Shown: positions 1 to 7,937 of the stretch, one piece after another
How the letters are laid out: each line of letters starts with the position of its first letter
Numbering within the stretch: position 1 is the first letter of the stretch
Assembly (NCBI GenBank): GCA_025774735.1
Contig: JALGZU010000068.1
Location: 1 to 10,605 of the forward strand
DNA length: 10,605 nt
DNA from: a candidate division LCP-89 bacterium
GTDB taxonomy: Bacteria > Electryoneota > B3-LCP
Direction of reading: 5' to 3'
The notes under the pieces: generated by a model
Database searches by the model: none
What the model saw: the letters and a program-made list of their open reading frames with translations, nothing else
Told to the model about the DNA's origin: nothing
Program-made: the position numbers and the translations under genes

Positions 1-1
1 G

Positions 2-355
2 ATCGACCAGTTGAGACGCCATCTGGGCCCTCGAGGATACGACGTCGTAAGCGTAAAAACAAAAGATTTAGTTCATTTAAAGTCCGACATTGCTTATATT
101 GGGGGTGGTCACATCGTGATGCGCCGGGGGCGCTTCGACGAAGCGGTTTTCGACGGGTTCGAGAAGCTCATCGTTCCCGAGGAGGAGGGCTACGCCGCCA
201 ACTGCCTGGCCGCCAACGGGATGGTGCTGGTTTCGGCGGGCTACCCCGAGACGAAGCGGCTGATCGAGGCGGCGGATTTTCCCACCATCCCCATCGAGAT
301 GTCGGAATTCCGCAAGGGCGAGGGGGCGCTGACGTGTCTGTCGATTTTGTTTTAG
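2..355 (+). CDS. Dimethylargininase / arginine deiminase-superfamily protein, C-terminal fragment (5' truncated)
   Basis: The reading frame is open to the left edge, so the true start lies outside the window; a TTG at 11 is only an internal codon. The 117 visible residues match the C-terminal half of the DDAH (N-omega,N-omega-dimethylarginine dimethylaminohydrolase) branch of the guanidino-modifying superfamily, cytosolic enzymes that hydrolyse methylated arginine or related guanidino compounds to citrulline plus an amine. Two catalytic landmarks are visible: the histidine in VHLKSDIAYIG (His codon at 74-76) and the nucleophilic cysteine in GALTCLSILF near the C-terminus (Cys codon at 335-337). 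The ending just after that cysteine is normal for the family. The substrate cannot be fixed from this half, since the residues binding the substrate's amino-acid end lie upstream; it could equally be an arginine deiminase-like or amidinotransferase-like member. No functional link with gyrA downstream is evident. Confidence 0.8.
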   Translation: MDQLRRHLGPRGYDVVSVKTKDLVHLKSDIAYIGGGHIVMRRGRFDEAVFDGFEKLIVPEEEGYAANCLAANGMVLVSAGYPETKRLIEAADFPTIPIEMSEFRKGEGALTCLSILF

Positions 356-437
356 GTATCGATTAACCGTATTTTTATAAGAATTATCGCTAATTAATTC
401 ACATCACTACCCAATTTAGAGAGTTACAGTTTCTGCA
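356..437 (+). promoter_or_regulatory. AT-rich leader between the dimethylargininase-like gene and gyrA; probable gyrA promoter region
   Basis: This 82-base gap is much richer in A and T than the flanking genes, especially 358-402, which fits a promoter zone. A TATAAG at 376-381 could be a -10 element, but I see no convincing -35 element at the right distance. The only purine-rich stretch before the gyrA start, AGAGAG at 418-423, is 14 bases from the ATG, too far for a strong ribosome site. No terminator hairpin for the upstream gene is visible, so read-through remains possible. Promoter function is inferred from composition only. Confidence 0.3.
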
Positions 438-2993
438 ATGGCATTCATTCCCGGAGAAAGAATCACACCGGTCAACATCGAGGAAGAGCTGCGGGAGTCC
501 TACCTCGATTACTCAATGTCGGTGATTGTATCCCGCGCCCTGCCGGACGTGCGCGACGGCCTGAAGCCGGTGCACCGGCGCATCCTCTACGGCATGCACG
601 AACTGGGCGTCCAGCCCGGCAAGCCGCACAAGAAATCCGCCCGCATCGTCGGTGACGTCATGGGTAAGTACCACCCTCACGGCGACTCCGCCATCTACGA
701 TACCCTGGTGCGCATGGCTCAGGATTTTTCCATGCGCTACCCCCTGGTGGACGGCCAGGGTAACTTCGGGTCAGTGGACGGAGACGGGGCGGCGGCCATG
801 CGGTACACCGAAGCCCGCATGCTGGCGATGGCGGCGGAAATGCTCGCCGACATCGACAAAGAGACGGTCGATTTCGTTCCCAACTACGACGAATCGCTGG
901 AGATGCCGGCGGTGCTGCCGGCCAAAATTCCCAACCTCCTGGTCAACGGAGCCTCGGGCATTGCAGTGGGCATGGCCACCAACATACCTCCGCACAACCT
1001 GACGGAGGTGGTGGACGGCTTGAAGTACATCCTCGACCGCTTCGGGGAGGATTTCGATAACAGCAAGATTCTCAAGGACGAGAAGGTTATCGACGATGTC
1101 TGCGAGGCGCTGCAGGATAAAATCCCCGCTCCAGACTTCCCCACCGGTGGCATCATCTACGGTATTCAGGGCGTGCGCGAGGCTTACCGCACCGGCCGGG
1201 GGCGCGTTATCGTGCGGGCTCGGGCGAACATTGAAACCGGCAAGTTGCGCGACCGCATCGTCGTGACCGAGATTCCCTACCAGGTGAACAAGACCAAGCT
1301 GATCGAGAAGATCGCCGACCTGGTCAACTCCAAGAAGATGGAGGGGATCGCCGACATCCGCGATGAGTCCGACCGCGAAGGCATGAGACTGGTCATCGAG
1401 CTGAAGCGGGACGCCATCGGCGGCGTGGTGATGAACAATCTCTACGCTCACACGATGCTGCAGACCACCTTTGGCGTCAATGCGCTGGCGCTGGTGGACG
1501 GTATTCCCCGCCTGCTCAGTCTGCCCCAGCTCCTCGCCGAATACCTGAAACACCGGCACGATATCGTGGTGCGGCGGGCGACCTTCGAACTGCGCAAAGC
1601 CAAGGAGCGGCTGCACATATTGGAAGGGCTGCGCATCGCCGTGGACAACATCGACCGGGTGGTGCAAATTATCAGGAAGAGCCGTTCGGTTGACGTAGCG
1701 CGGGACGCCTTGATGGACGAATTCGGGCTGTCCGAGGTGCAGGCGAAAGCGATCCTGGACATGCGCCTGGCGAGACTGACCGGCCTGGAACAACAGAAAC
1801 TCCTCGACGAGATCAAGGCTCTACAGGAGCTGGTGGTGGAGTTGCAGACGCTGCTCGATTCGAAACAGCGCCGCATCGACCTGATTCGCGAAGAACTGGA
1901 AGACATACGGAGTTCTTACGGCGATGAACGGCGCACGGAACTGGTCGCGGACTACCGTGAATTCAGCATCGAGGACATGATTGCCCAGGAGGAGATGATC
2001 ATCACCATTTCCCACCAGGGTTACATCAAGCGTTTCCCGGTTTCGGGTCTGCGCCGACAGGGGCGCGGCGGCAAGGGTTTGACCGGCGCCAAGACCAAGG
2101 AAGAGGACTGGGTCGAACATCTCTTTGTGGCCTCAACCCACAATTATCTGCTCTTCTTCACCGACAAAGGGCGCTGCCACTGGCTGAAGGTGCATGAGGT
2201 GCCTCAACTGGCGCGCGGGTCGAAGGGGCGTCCTATTGTGAATCTGATCAACGTCGAGCGGGAGGAGAAGATCTGCGCCATCGTTACGGTGGCGGAGTTC
2301 CCGGAAGACCGCTACGTCATCATGGGCACACGCCTGGGGCTGGTCAAAAAGACTCCGCTGTCTAAGTATGGCAACCCGCGCAAAGTTGGTATTATCGCCA
2401 TCGATATCCGCGAAGGCGACGAGCTGATCGAAGCGAGGATCACTGACGGCAACGATGACGTCATACTGGGCACCCGCAAGGGTCAAGCCATTCGCTTCCC
2501 CGAGAACAAGGTGCGCCCCATGGGCCGCCAGGCTGCCGGGGTGAAAGGCATTTCGCTCCGCTCGGGTGACTACGTGATCGGCATGGTAGTGGTAAAAAGG
2601 GAAGGCACCCTCTTAGTCGTCGCAGAAAACGGTTATGGAAAACGCAGCTCCATCCAGGATTACCGCATCACCAATCGCGGCGGTAAGGGAATCATCACCC
2701 TGCGAGTGGGGGAGAAGATCGGAGAGATGATCGCCATTATGGAGGTAGTGGATCAGGACGACCTGATGATCGTGACTTCGGCTGGGATGGTCATCCGCCA
2801 ACCGATAGAGAAGATCCGGACCATCGGCAGAGCCACCCAGGGCGTGCGCCTGATTCGCATCGATGAGAACGACAAGATCGCCGATATCGCCAAGGTGGTC
2901 AAATCGGAAGATATGCCTGAGGGTGAAAATGGGGAAAATGGGGAAAACGGCGACAACGGTAATGACGACGATCAGAAAGAGCTGTTCCTATAA
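438..2993 (+). CDS. gyrA: DNA gyrase subunit A
   Basis: Catalytic breakage-reunion subunit of DNA gyrase, which with GyrB introduces negative supercoils using ATP. The 851-residue length is normal. The N-terminal winged-helix/tower region is complete: the quinolone-determining segment reads [10 protein letters not shown], with Ser84 and Asp88 at the positions of E. coli Ser83 and Asp87, and the DNA-cleaving tyrosine is Tyr123 in AAMRYTEAR. The tower and coiled-coil gate run to about residue 500. The C-terminal pinwheel begins with the GyrA box at 541-547, QGRGGKG, a variant of the usual Q(R/K)RGG(R/K)G; having a box at all favours GyrA over ParC. After the last blade comes an acidic Gly/Glu/Asn-rich tail (about 829-845) encoded by a 9-base tandem repeat, ending QKELFL. 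The ATG at 438 is chosen because [20 protein letters not shown] aligns with the usual GyrA start. gyrB is not nearby. A histidine kinase gene follows after 23 bases. Confidence 0.97.
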   Translation: MAFIPGERITPVNIEEELRESYLDYSMSVIVSRALPDVRDGLKPVHRRILYGMHELGVQPGKPHKKSARIVGDVMGKYHPHGDSAIYDTLVRMAQDFSMRYPLVDGQGNFGSVDGDGAAAMRYTEARMLAMAAEMLADIDKETVDFVPNYDESLEMPAVLPAKIPNLLVNGASGIAVGMATNIPPHNLTEVVDGLKYILDRFGEDFDNSKILKDEKVIDDVCEALQDKIPAPDFPTGGIIYGIQGVREAYRTGRGRVIVRARANIETGKLRDRIVVTEIPYQVNKTKLIEKIADLVNSKKMEGIADIRDESDREGMRLVIELKRDAIGGVVMNNLYAHTMLQTTFGVNALALVDGIPRLLSLPQLLAEYLKHRHDIVVRRATFELRKAKERLHILEGLRIAVDNIDRVVQIIRKSRSVDVARDALMDEFGLSEVQAKAILDMRLARLTGLEQQKLLDEIKALQELVVELQTLLDSKQRRIDLIREELEDIRSSYGDERRTELVADYREFSIEDMIAQEEMIITISHQGYIKRFPVSGLRRQGRGGKGLTGAKTKEEDWVEHLFVASTHNYLLFFTDKGRCHWLKVHEVPQLARGSKGRPIVNLINVEREEKICAIVTVAEFPEDRYVIMGTRLGLVKKTPLSKYGNPRKVGIIAIDIREGDELIEARITDGNDDVILGTRKGQAIRFPENKVRPMGRQAAGVKGISLRSGDYVIGMVVVKREGTLLVVAENGYGKRSSIQDYRITNRGGKGIITLRVGEKIGEMIAIMEVVDQDDLMIVTSAGMVIRQPIEKIRTIGRATQGVRLIRIDENDKIADIAKVVKSEDMPEGENGENGENGDNGNDDDQKELFL
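2922..2957 (+). repeat. Four-copy 9-base tandem repeat coding the GyrA GEN tail
   Basis: Four consecutive 9-base units, GGTGAAAAT, GGGGAAAAT, GGGGAAAAC and GGCGACAAC, encode [12 protein letters not shown]; a weaker fifth unit, GGTAATGAC, follows. The unit length keeps the reading frame, so copy-number change by slippage would only lengthen or shorten the disordered acidic tail of GyrA. The middle two copies differ at one base, suggesting recent expansion. Confidence 0.85.
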
Positions 2994-3016
2994 GATTGAT
3001 AGCCGATGATACTTCC

Positions 3017-4909
3017 ATGAATGATGATCGTATCAGTGACAATTGGCTATTTGAACGAACGGGTCAAACGGCTGCTCACGGTAAAGTAGGGGATCGTAAC
3101 GCGATCGCAGTTGACGAAGGTGTCGGTATCGTGGATGATGCCGGGAAACTGGTCTATGCCAGCCCGGTTTTCGCCAGATTGCACGGCTATGAGCCCGGGG
3201 AGATGACCGGTTTGGGGTTGAACCGGATCTTTCAGCCTTGCGATTCAGTGGACATAGCCCCGTTGCTTAAAGGTGTGAGGGAAGACAGCTTTGCCTCATT
3301 CAAGGCCACACACCTACGCCGGGACGAGTCCAGTTTCCCCGCCTCGGTGAACCTGATCAAGATGCCCGGGGAGGGAAAATGGTGCGGGTATTACGTCTGC
3401 ATTGTACGGGCGGAAGCGGAGGGACTCGACTCTACCGATCCTGAGGCGTTGGAACCGGCAGGAGGTGAGGCATCCTTCGAGGGGTTGATTCAGCGTAGCT
3501 TGACCGGCATTTACAGGACCACCCTCGAGGGTGAGATCCTCCTGGCCAATCCCCAGTTTGCCAAAATCTTCGGCTACGAGAGCCCTTCGGAGCTACTCCG
3601 CGTCAATGCCAGGGATCTCTATCCCGATGAGAGTGCCCGCAAGGATTTTGTCCGGCTCATCACCCGTCTGGATCGCCTGGAAAATTACCGCGATATAGGC
3701 CGCTGCAAGGATGGGAAGACGATCAAAACCCTCGAGAACGCCCGCCTGGTGCGGGATGAAGAACACAAGCCCCTTCACATCGAAGGCACGCTCATCGACA
3801 TTACCGATCTGGTGGAGGCCGAAGAACGCAACAGCATCTACGTCAGGGCTCTGGAGGAGGCCCACGGCGCCATCCTGATAGCCACACCGGAAGGGAACAT
3901 CCAGTACGCCAACAGCGCCGCCTCGAAGTTCTACGGCTATCTCTCAGAGCACCTGGTGGGGATGAACTTCCGCGACCTGGTTTCGGGTCCGCAACACCAG
4001 GACGCTGACCATTTTCTTGAGGTGCTTCTGCAGAAGGGCCACTGGGTCGGCGAGTTCTCTCAATCCGACTCGAACGGACGTGAAAGGATAGCCAGCCTGG
4101 CCATGTCCGTGGTGCCCGACGACGAAGGTCACTCTCATGTGCTCATCGTATCGGCGAAGGATATCAGCGAACTGCGCATTCTGGAGTCGCAGCTTCTGCA
4201 GGCGCAGAAGATGGAAGCCATCGGCCTGCTGGCTTCCGGAGTAGCGCACAACGTCAATTCGCCCCTGTCAGCCATCATCATGACCGCCGAGATGGCACAG
4301 ATCAGCCATCCTGAGGTGGAGGAGTTCGGTGATATCCTCCAGGCCGCTGCGCGCATCGGAGAGATCATATCGAACCTGACCAAGAAGAGCCGCCTCGAGC
4401 AGTCCGGGGATGCTATGGAGGTCGACGTCAACCAGATGGTGAAGACCGAGCTGAAATTTCTGGAGGCTAACCTCTTTTTCAAGCACAACGTCGAACTGAC
4501 CCTGAATCTGGAGCCTGGCCTGCCCAGGATTCACGGTCTCTACAGCGATTTTTCGCAGTGCTGCCAGAATCTTTTTCAGAATGCGCTGGACGCTCTCGAA
4601 TCGGCGGCCGAGTGTCGATTGCACGTGCTCACCCGTTTTAAGCGGGAGAAAAACCAGATCGAACTCTGCATCCGCGATTCAGGTTGCGGCATTCCGTCAG
4701 CACAAATCAACAGAATATTCGAACCCTTCTACACCACCAAGGCGGAGAGCGACATGGTCGATCCCCGCAAACCCTCCGGCACCGGGTTGGGACTGTCCAC
4801 CACCCGGCAGCTCCTGAGCAAATACGATGCATCGATTACCGTCGAAAGCCGCAGTGGTGAAGGAACCGAATTTTGCATACATTTTCCTGTTCCCGGGGAG
4901 ACAGTCTGA
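3017..4909 (+). CDS. Soluble multi-PAS sensor histidine kinase
   Basis: Sensor kinase of a two-component system, predicted cytosolic because no signal peptide or membrane segment is visible. In 630 residues it has three PAS domains at roughly 30-130, 153-267 and 280-387 (for example GKLVYASPVFARLHGYE, GEILLANPQFAKIFGYE and GNIQYANSAASKFYGY), then a HisKA dimerisation helix with phosphoacceptor His411 in GVAHNVNSPLSAI, then an HATPase domain with N-box (NLFQNALDAL), G1 (DSGCGIP), F-box (IFEPFYTTK) and G2 (GTGLGLS). All ATP-site boxes are present, so it should be active. The H-box is odd: Asn replaces the usual Glu/Asp after the histidine. The ATG at 3017 is preferred over an in-frame TTG at 2996, two bases after the gyrA stop; neither has a clear ribosome site. 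No receiver domain or response regulator is adjacent, so the partner is unknown. The PAS signal is also unknown: I see no heme or flavin signature. Confidence 0.92.
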   Translation: MNDDRISDNWLFERTGQTAAHGKVGDRNAIAVDEGVGIVDDAGKLVYASPVFARLHGYEPGEMTGLGLNRIFQPCDSVDIAPLLKGVREDSFASFKATHLRRDESSFPASVNLIKMPGEGKWCGYYVCIVRAEAEGLDSTDPEALEPAGGEASFEGLIQRSLTGIYRTTLEGEILLANPQFAKIFGYESPSELLRVNARDLYPDESARKDFVRLITRLDRLENYRDIGRCKDGKTIKTLENARLVRDEEHKPLHIEGTLIDITDLVEAEERNSIYVRALEEAHGAILIATPEGNIQYANSAASKFYGYLSEHLVGMNFRDLVSGPQHQDADHFLEVLLQKGHWVGEFSQSDSNGRERIASLAMSVVPDDEGHSHVLIVSAKDISELRILESQLLQAQKMEAIGLLASGVAHNVNSPLSAIIMTAEMAQISHPEVEEFGDILQAAARIGEIISNLTKKSRLEQSGDAMEVDVNQMVKTELKFLEANLFFKHNVELTLNLEPGLPRIHGLYSDFSQCCQNLFQNALDALESAAECRLHVLTRFKREKNQIELCIRDSGCGIPSAQINRIFEPFYTTKAESDMVDPRKPSGTGLGLSTTRQLLSKYDASITVESRSGEGTEFCIHFPVPGETV

Positions 4910-5065
4910 TCAGATGACCGGGGGAGGCACCCAAAGCCGTGATATGTCCTCTGGACGTTCCCTCCTTCTGTGTCGAGATTAATTCGGCTTGTTTCGCGAC
5001 TACTTCGAGAGATCGAGTGCGCGGAGCATAGAAACCATCAGTCTGTTTGCACATTATTTATGGAT

Positions 5066-5070
5066 CGGAG
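5066..5070 (+). promoter_or_regulatory. Ribosome binding site of rex
   Basis: CGGAG lies 9 bases upstream of the ATG at 5080. It supports that ATG over an upstream in-frame TTG at 5047, which would add 11 residues foreign to the Rex family. Confidence 0.65.
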
Positions 5071-5079
5071 TTTTCAATC

Positions 5080-5742
5080 ATGGCGCAATTAAACGATCTC
5101 CTCGAAGGGCGATACGGCCAGAAAATATCGGATGCCACCATAGGCCGGTTATCCCGCTATTTCCGGACCCTCAAACAGCTTGAGACGAGCGGCGTCGAGA
5201 CCGTTTCGTCCGAGGAATTAGCCCGGCGAAATAATGTCACATCGGCTCAGGTACGCAAGGACTTTTCCTTCTTCGGCGCCTTCGGTCGGCGCGGTTTGGG
5301 ATACAACGTCCGGGACCTGAAGGGCAATATCTCCCGCATTCTGGGTCTCAACCAGGAGTGGCACCTGGCGCTGGTGGGCGTCGGAAATATCGGCCATGCC
5401 CTGCTGAATTTCCGGCAGTTCCAGGAGCAGAATTTTCATTTCAGGCTCCTGCTGGACAGCGACCCGGACAAGATCGGTACAGTTATCAACGGCCTGGAAG
5501 TTAAAAACCTGGACCATTTAGCTGAAGAGATTCGGCAGAAACACGTTGATATCGCCGTTATCGCCGTCCCGGCTGAATCTGCTCAGAAGGTCGGTGATGC
5601 ATTGGTAGCCGCCGGGGTGAGAGCCATCCTGAACTTCGCGCCGATCACACTCATCACGCCCCAAAACGTGACTGTCCGAAACGAGAACATGGTCATCGAA
5701 ATCGAGCACCTCTCCTTTGTGCTGGCCAACAAGCAGACCTGA
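5080..5742 (+). CDS. rex: Redox-sensing transcriptional repressor Rex
   Basis: Dimeric repressor that senses the NADH/NAD+ ratio: it binds operators when NADH is low and leaves them when NADH rises, typically freeing fermentation and respiration genes. The 220 residues match the usual family length. The N-terminal winged helix spans about 18-75, including SSEELARRNNVTSAQVRKD and the wing FGRRGLGYNV. The Rossmann domain follows, with the dinucleotide loop GVGNIG at 100-105, the acidic end of the second strand at LLDSDPDKIG (about 124-133) and the NFAPI segment near 185-189. The C-terminal IEIEHLSFVL corresponds to the domain-swapped dimer helix. The next gene begins 4 bases after its stop, suggesting a two-gene transcript. 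I looked for a Rex operator (TTGTGA-N8-TCACAA type) upstream of rex, gyrA and the nucleotidase gene and saw none, so its targets cannot be named from this window. Confidence 0.95.
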   Translation: MAQLNDLLEGRYGQKISDATIGRLSRYFRTLKQLETSGVETVSSEELARRNNVTSAQVRKDFSFFGAFGRRGLGYNVRDLKGNISRILGLNQEWHLALVGVGNIGHALLNFRQFQEQNFHFRLLLDSDPDKIGTVINGLEVKNLDHLAEEIRQKHVDIAVIAVPAESAQKVGDALVAAGVRAILNFAPITLITPQNVTVRNENMVIEIEHLSFVLANKQT

Positions 5743-5746
5743 TAAA

Positions 5747-7930
5747 ATGGTCCGTTCACTATTCGGCAAAAAAGTTCAATCTGCAAAAAAGGGCAGGGTT
5801 TCTTACGTCAGGATCCTGCCTTTTGTTGCTATCGGCGCCCTGATGCTCCAGTTTTCCACATCGGCGGCTCAGTGGGGAGATGGGATTTATAAGGTGTCCG
5901 AATCCCTGGTCTGGGGACCGTTCCATGACGTTCAGGTTTCAGGAGATTACGCCTATTGCGCCATGGGGTATGGATTAAAGATTCTGAACGTCTCCACCCC
6001 AACACAACTGACCACCCGGTCGGTGACGGCTCTGCCCGGCATCATCGAAGGGGTTTGCGTCAGTGGGGATTACGCTTACACGGCCAGCGGCAACGCGGGG
6101 GCGCAGATCCTCGACATCAGCAATACCGGATCGCCGGTGTTCCTCGGTGAATATGATTCACCCGGTTACGCCTATGAAGTCGTCGCTGGAGCAGCCTATC
6201 TCTACCTGGCGGACGGTGAAGGGGGATTGAGGATTGTTAACATCGTAAATCCAGCTTCACCCTATCAGGTTGGCTCACTCAGCGCGGCCTCATTGGGCGG
6301 CGGGGCACTCGACCTATATCTCGATGGATTGTTTATATACGTGGCGGCAGAGGGTGGCGGGCTCAAGGTCGTCAGCGTGGCGGCAGCGTCATCGCCGTAT
6401 GTTCTGGGCGGATACAACACAGGCGGGATCGCCCGCGGGATTACCAAAGTCGATACGCTCGTTTACCTGGCCGACGGCTATGCCGGCGTGGTCATCCTGG
6501 GCGTCGGCGATCCTTCGCAGCCCAGCTTAGTCGGACAGTGGGATGGAGGCGGCGTCGCCCACGAGATCAAAGTTGTCGACGATTATGCCTATGTAGCCTA
6601 CGATACCGAGGGGATGGTGGTTCTGGACGTCAGCAATCCCGGGGTACCCTTTCCGGTGGGAACTTACGATTCTCCCGGTCTGGCGAGATCCCTGGAGGTA
6701 GAGGGGACGGCTCTGTTCCTCGCTGATGACATGCAGGGGCTAACCTCCGTCTGGATCGCCAATCCCACATCACCGAGTTGGCTGGCGACCCATGCGTTCA
6801 CGGGCAGTGTAAACTCGGTTTGGGTCGGGGGTGGAAACCTGGCCCTGACGGCCCGGGGCAGCACGGGCGAGCTCTCCTTTCTGGATGTGGATAATCCCGC
6901 CATGCCCATAATTATTTCGGAGATAACACTTTCCGGCAATTCCTTCGACGTCTGTGAAACCAGGGACGTCTGCGTGTCAGCTCACCAGGCGGAAGGGCTA
7001 TATTTTACCGATCTGAGCAATCCCATTCAACCGGACACTCTGGCCCACCTGCTGACAGGTGACCAGGCGAACGGTCTGGTCTGTCGCGACTCACTGCTCT
7101 ACGTGGCCGATAACGATTCCGGGCTCATGATCGTCGATATATCAGACCCGTCCAATCCCGCCGTAATGGGAAGTCTGGCTACGACGGGACCGGCCAAGGG
7201 AGTTTGCTTGCTCGGAAATATTGCCTACGTGAGCCAGTGGGATGCCGGGGTGGCATTGGTGGACGTTTCGGATCCCTCCACTCCGAATTTGCTGATTGAT
7301 TACGACACACCGGGACTGGCGCGCCAGTGCGTGCTCTTCCGGGATGACATCTGCGTGGCGGACGGTTATGCCGGTCTCACCGTCTTGGAAAACGGTTCCC
7401 TGATCGGGACGTATCCCACCCAGGGATCGACCTGGGACGTGAAGATGATGGACAGCACTGTTTACCTGGCCGACGGCGCCGGAGGGCTCGTCATCCTAGA
7501 CATCAGTTATCCCAACTGGCCGCAATATAAGTCATCCTACCGCACGCCCGGCATCGCCAGGGAACTCCATTTAAACGGTGATGACATCTACGTGGCGGAT
7601 CAGTTCGATCTGGGGATTTACCGCTACGGCACCCTGGGAGTATCACCCGAGACGACGCTCAGCCTGCCCCGGAGCCTGCAATTGAACTCCTTCCCCAATC
7701 CCTTCAATCCCAACCTGACGGTGGCGGTGCAGCTCCAGGTTCAGAGCGCCGCACAGGTATCCGTTTACAACCTCGGTGGCAGGAGAATCGCCACCCTGTT
7801 CGAAGGCCTGCTTCCAGCGGGACCCAGCCATATTTACTGGGAACCGGGCGAGCTCGCTTCTGGCCTGTACGTGATCGAACTGGTGGCGGGCGATCAGAGG
7901 ATCAGCGAGAAGGTGGTATTGCAGAAATGA
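5747..7930 (+). CDS. Secreted 14-repeat LVIVD-type beta-propeller protein with C-terminal sorting domain
   Basis: Predicted exported protein of 727 residues. Residues 1-41 form a Sec signal peptide: a basic start (RSLFGKKVQSAKKGR), a hydrophobic core (ILPFVAIGALMLQF) and a cleavage site near TSAAQ. Residues about 55-628 are 14 tandem repeats of the LVIVD type, with the strand motif at 77, 119, 161, 206, 248, 290, 332, 376, 418, 460, 502, 544, 581 and 622; good copies read LKILNVSTP, MVVLDVSNP, LMIVDISDP and LVILDISYP. Such repeats are expected to form propeller blades. Residues about 645-727 form a type A sorting-like domain (SFPNPFNPNL ... ASGLYVIEL ... EKVVLQK) of the kind that targets type IX secretion in FCB bacteria. 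No catalytic motif is seen; binding or adhesion is possible but unproven. ATG 5747, 4 bases after rex, is chosen; an in-frame TTG at 5717 inside rex would add ten residues ahead of the signal peptide. Confidence 0.88.
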   Translation: MVRSLFGKKVQSAKKGRVSYVRILPFVAIGALMLQFSTSAAQWGDGIYKVSESLVWGPFHDVQVSGDYAYCAMGYGLKILNVSTPTQLTTRSVTALPGIIEGVCVSGDYAYTASGNAGAQILDISNTGSPVFLGEYDSPGYAYEVVAGAAYLYLADGEGGLRIVNIVNPASPYQVGSLSAASLGGGALDLYLDGLFIYVAAEGGGLKVVSVAAASSPYVLGGYNTGGIARGITKVDTLVYLADGYAGVVILGVGDPSQPSLVGQWDGGGVAHEIKVVDDYAYVAYDTEGMVVLDVSNPGVPFPVGTYDSPGLARSLEVEGTALFLADDMQGLTSVWIANPTSPSWLATHAFTGSVNSVWVGGGNLALTARGSTGELSFLDVDNPAMPIIISEITLSGNSFDVCETRDVCVSAHQAEGLYFTDLSNPIQPDTLAHLLTGDQANGLVCRDSLLYVADNDSGLMIVDISDPSNPAVMGSLATTGPAKGVCLLGNIAYVSQWDAGVALVDVSDPSTPNLLIDYDTPGLARQCVLFRDDICVADGYAGLTVLENGSLIGTYPTQGSTWDVKMMDSTVYLADGAGGLVILDISYPNWPQYKSSYRTPGIARELHLNGDDIYVADQFDLGIYRYGTLGVSPETTLSLPRSLQLNSFPNPFNPNLTVAVQLQVQSAAQVSVYNLGGRRIATLFEGLLPAGPSHIYWEPGELASGLYVIELVAGDQRISEKVVLQK

Positions 7931-7937
7931 CGGGATT

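Noticed and set aside
771..1793. Long minus-strand open frame of 340 codons inside gyrA
   Set aside because: It lies entirely antisense to the strongly conserved gyrA, has a low-complexity His/Val/Gln-rich composition typical of the reverse strand of GC-rich genes, and shows no domain.
4910..4970. G-rich then C-rich stretches after the kinase gene as a terminator hairpin
   Set aside because: Only about five bases (GGAGG/CCTCC) pair across a loop of more than 30 bases, with no T run.
4836..5183. Small open frames on both strands across the gap between the kinase and rex
   Set aside because: They overlap the ends of the kinase and rex in other frames and lack ribosome sites and recognisable content. 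I see no gene in 4910-5079.
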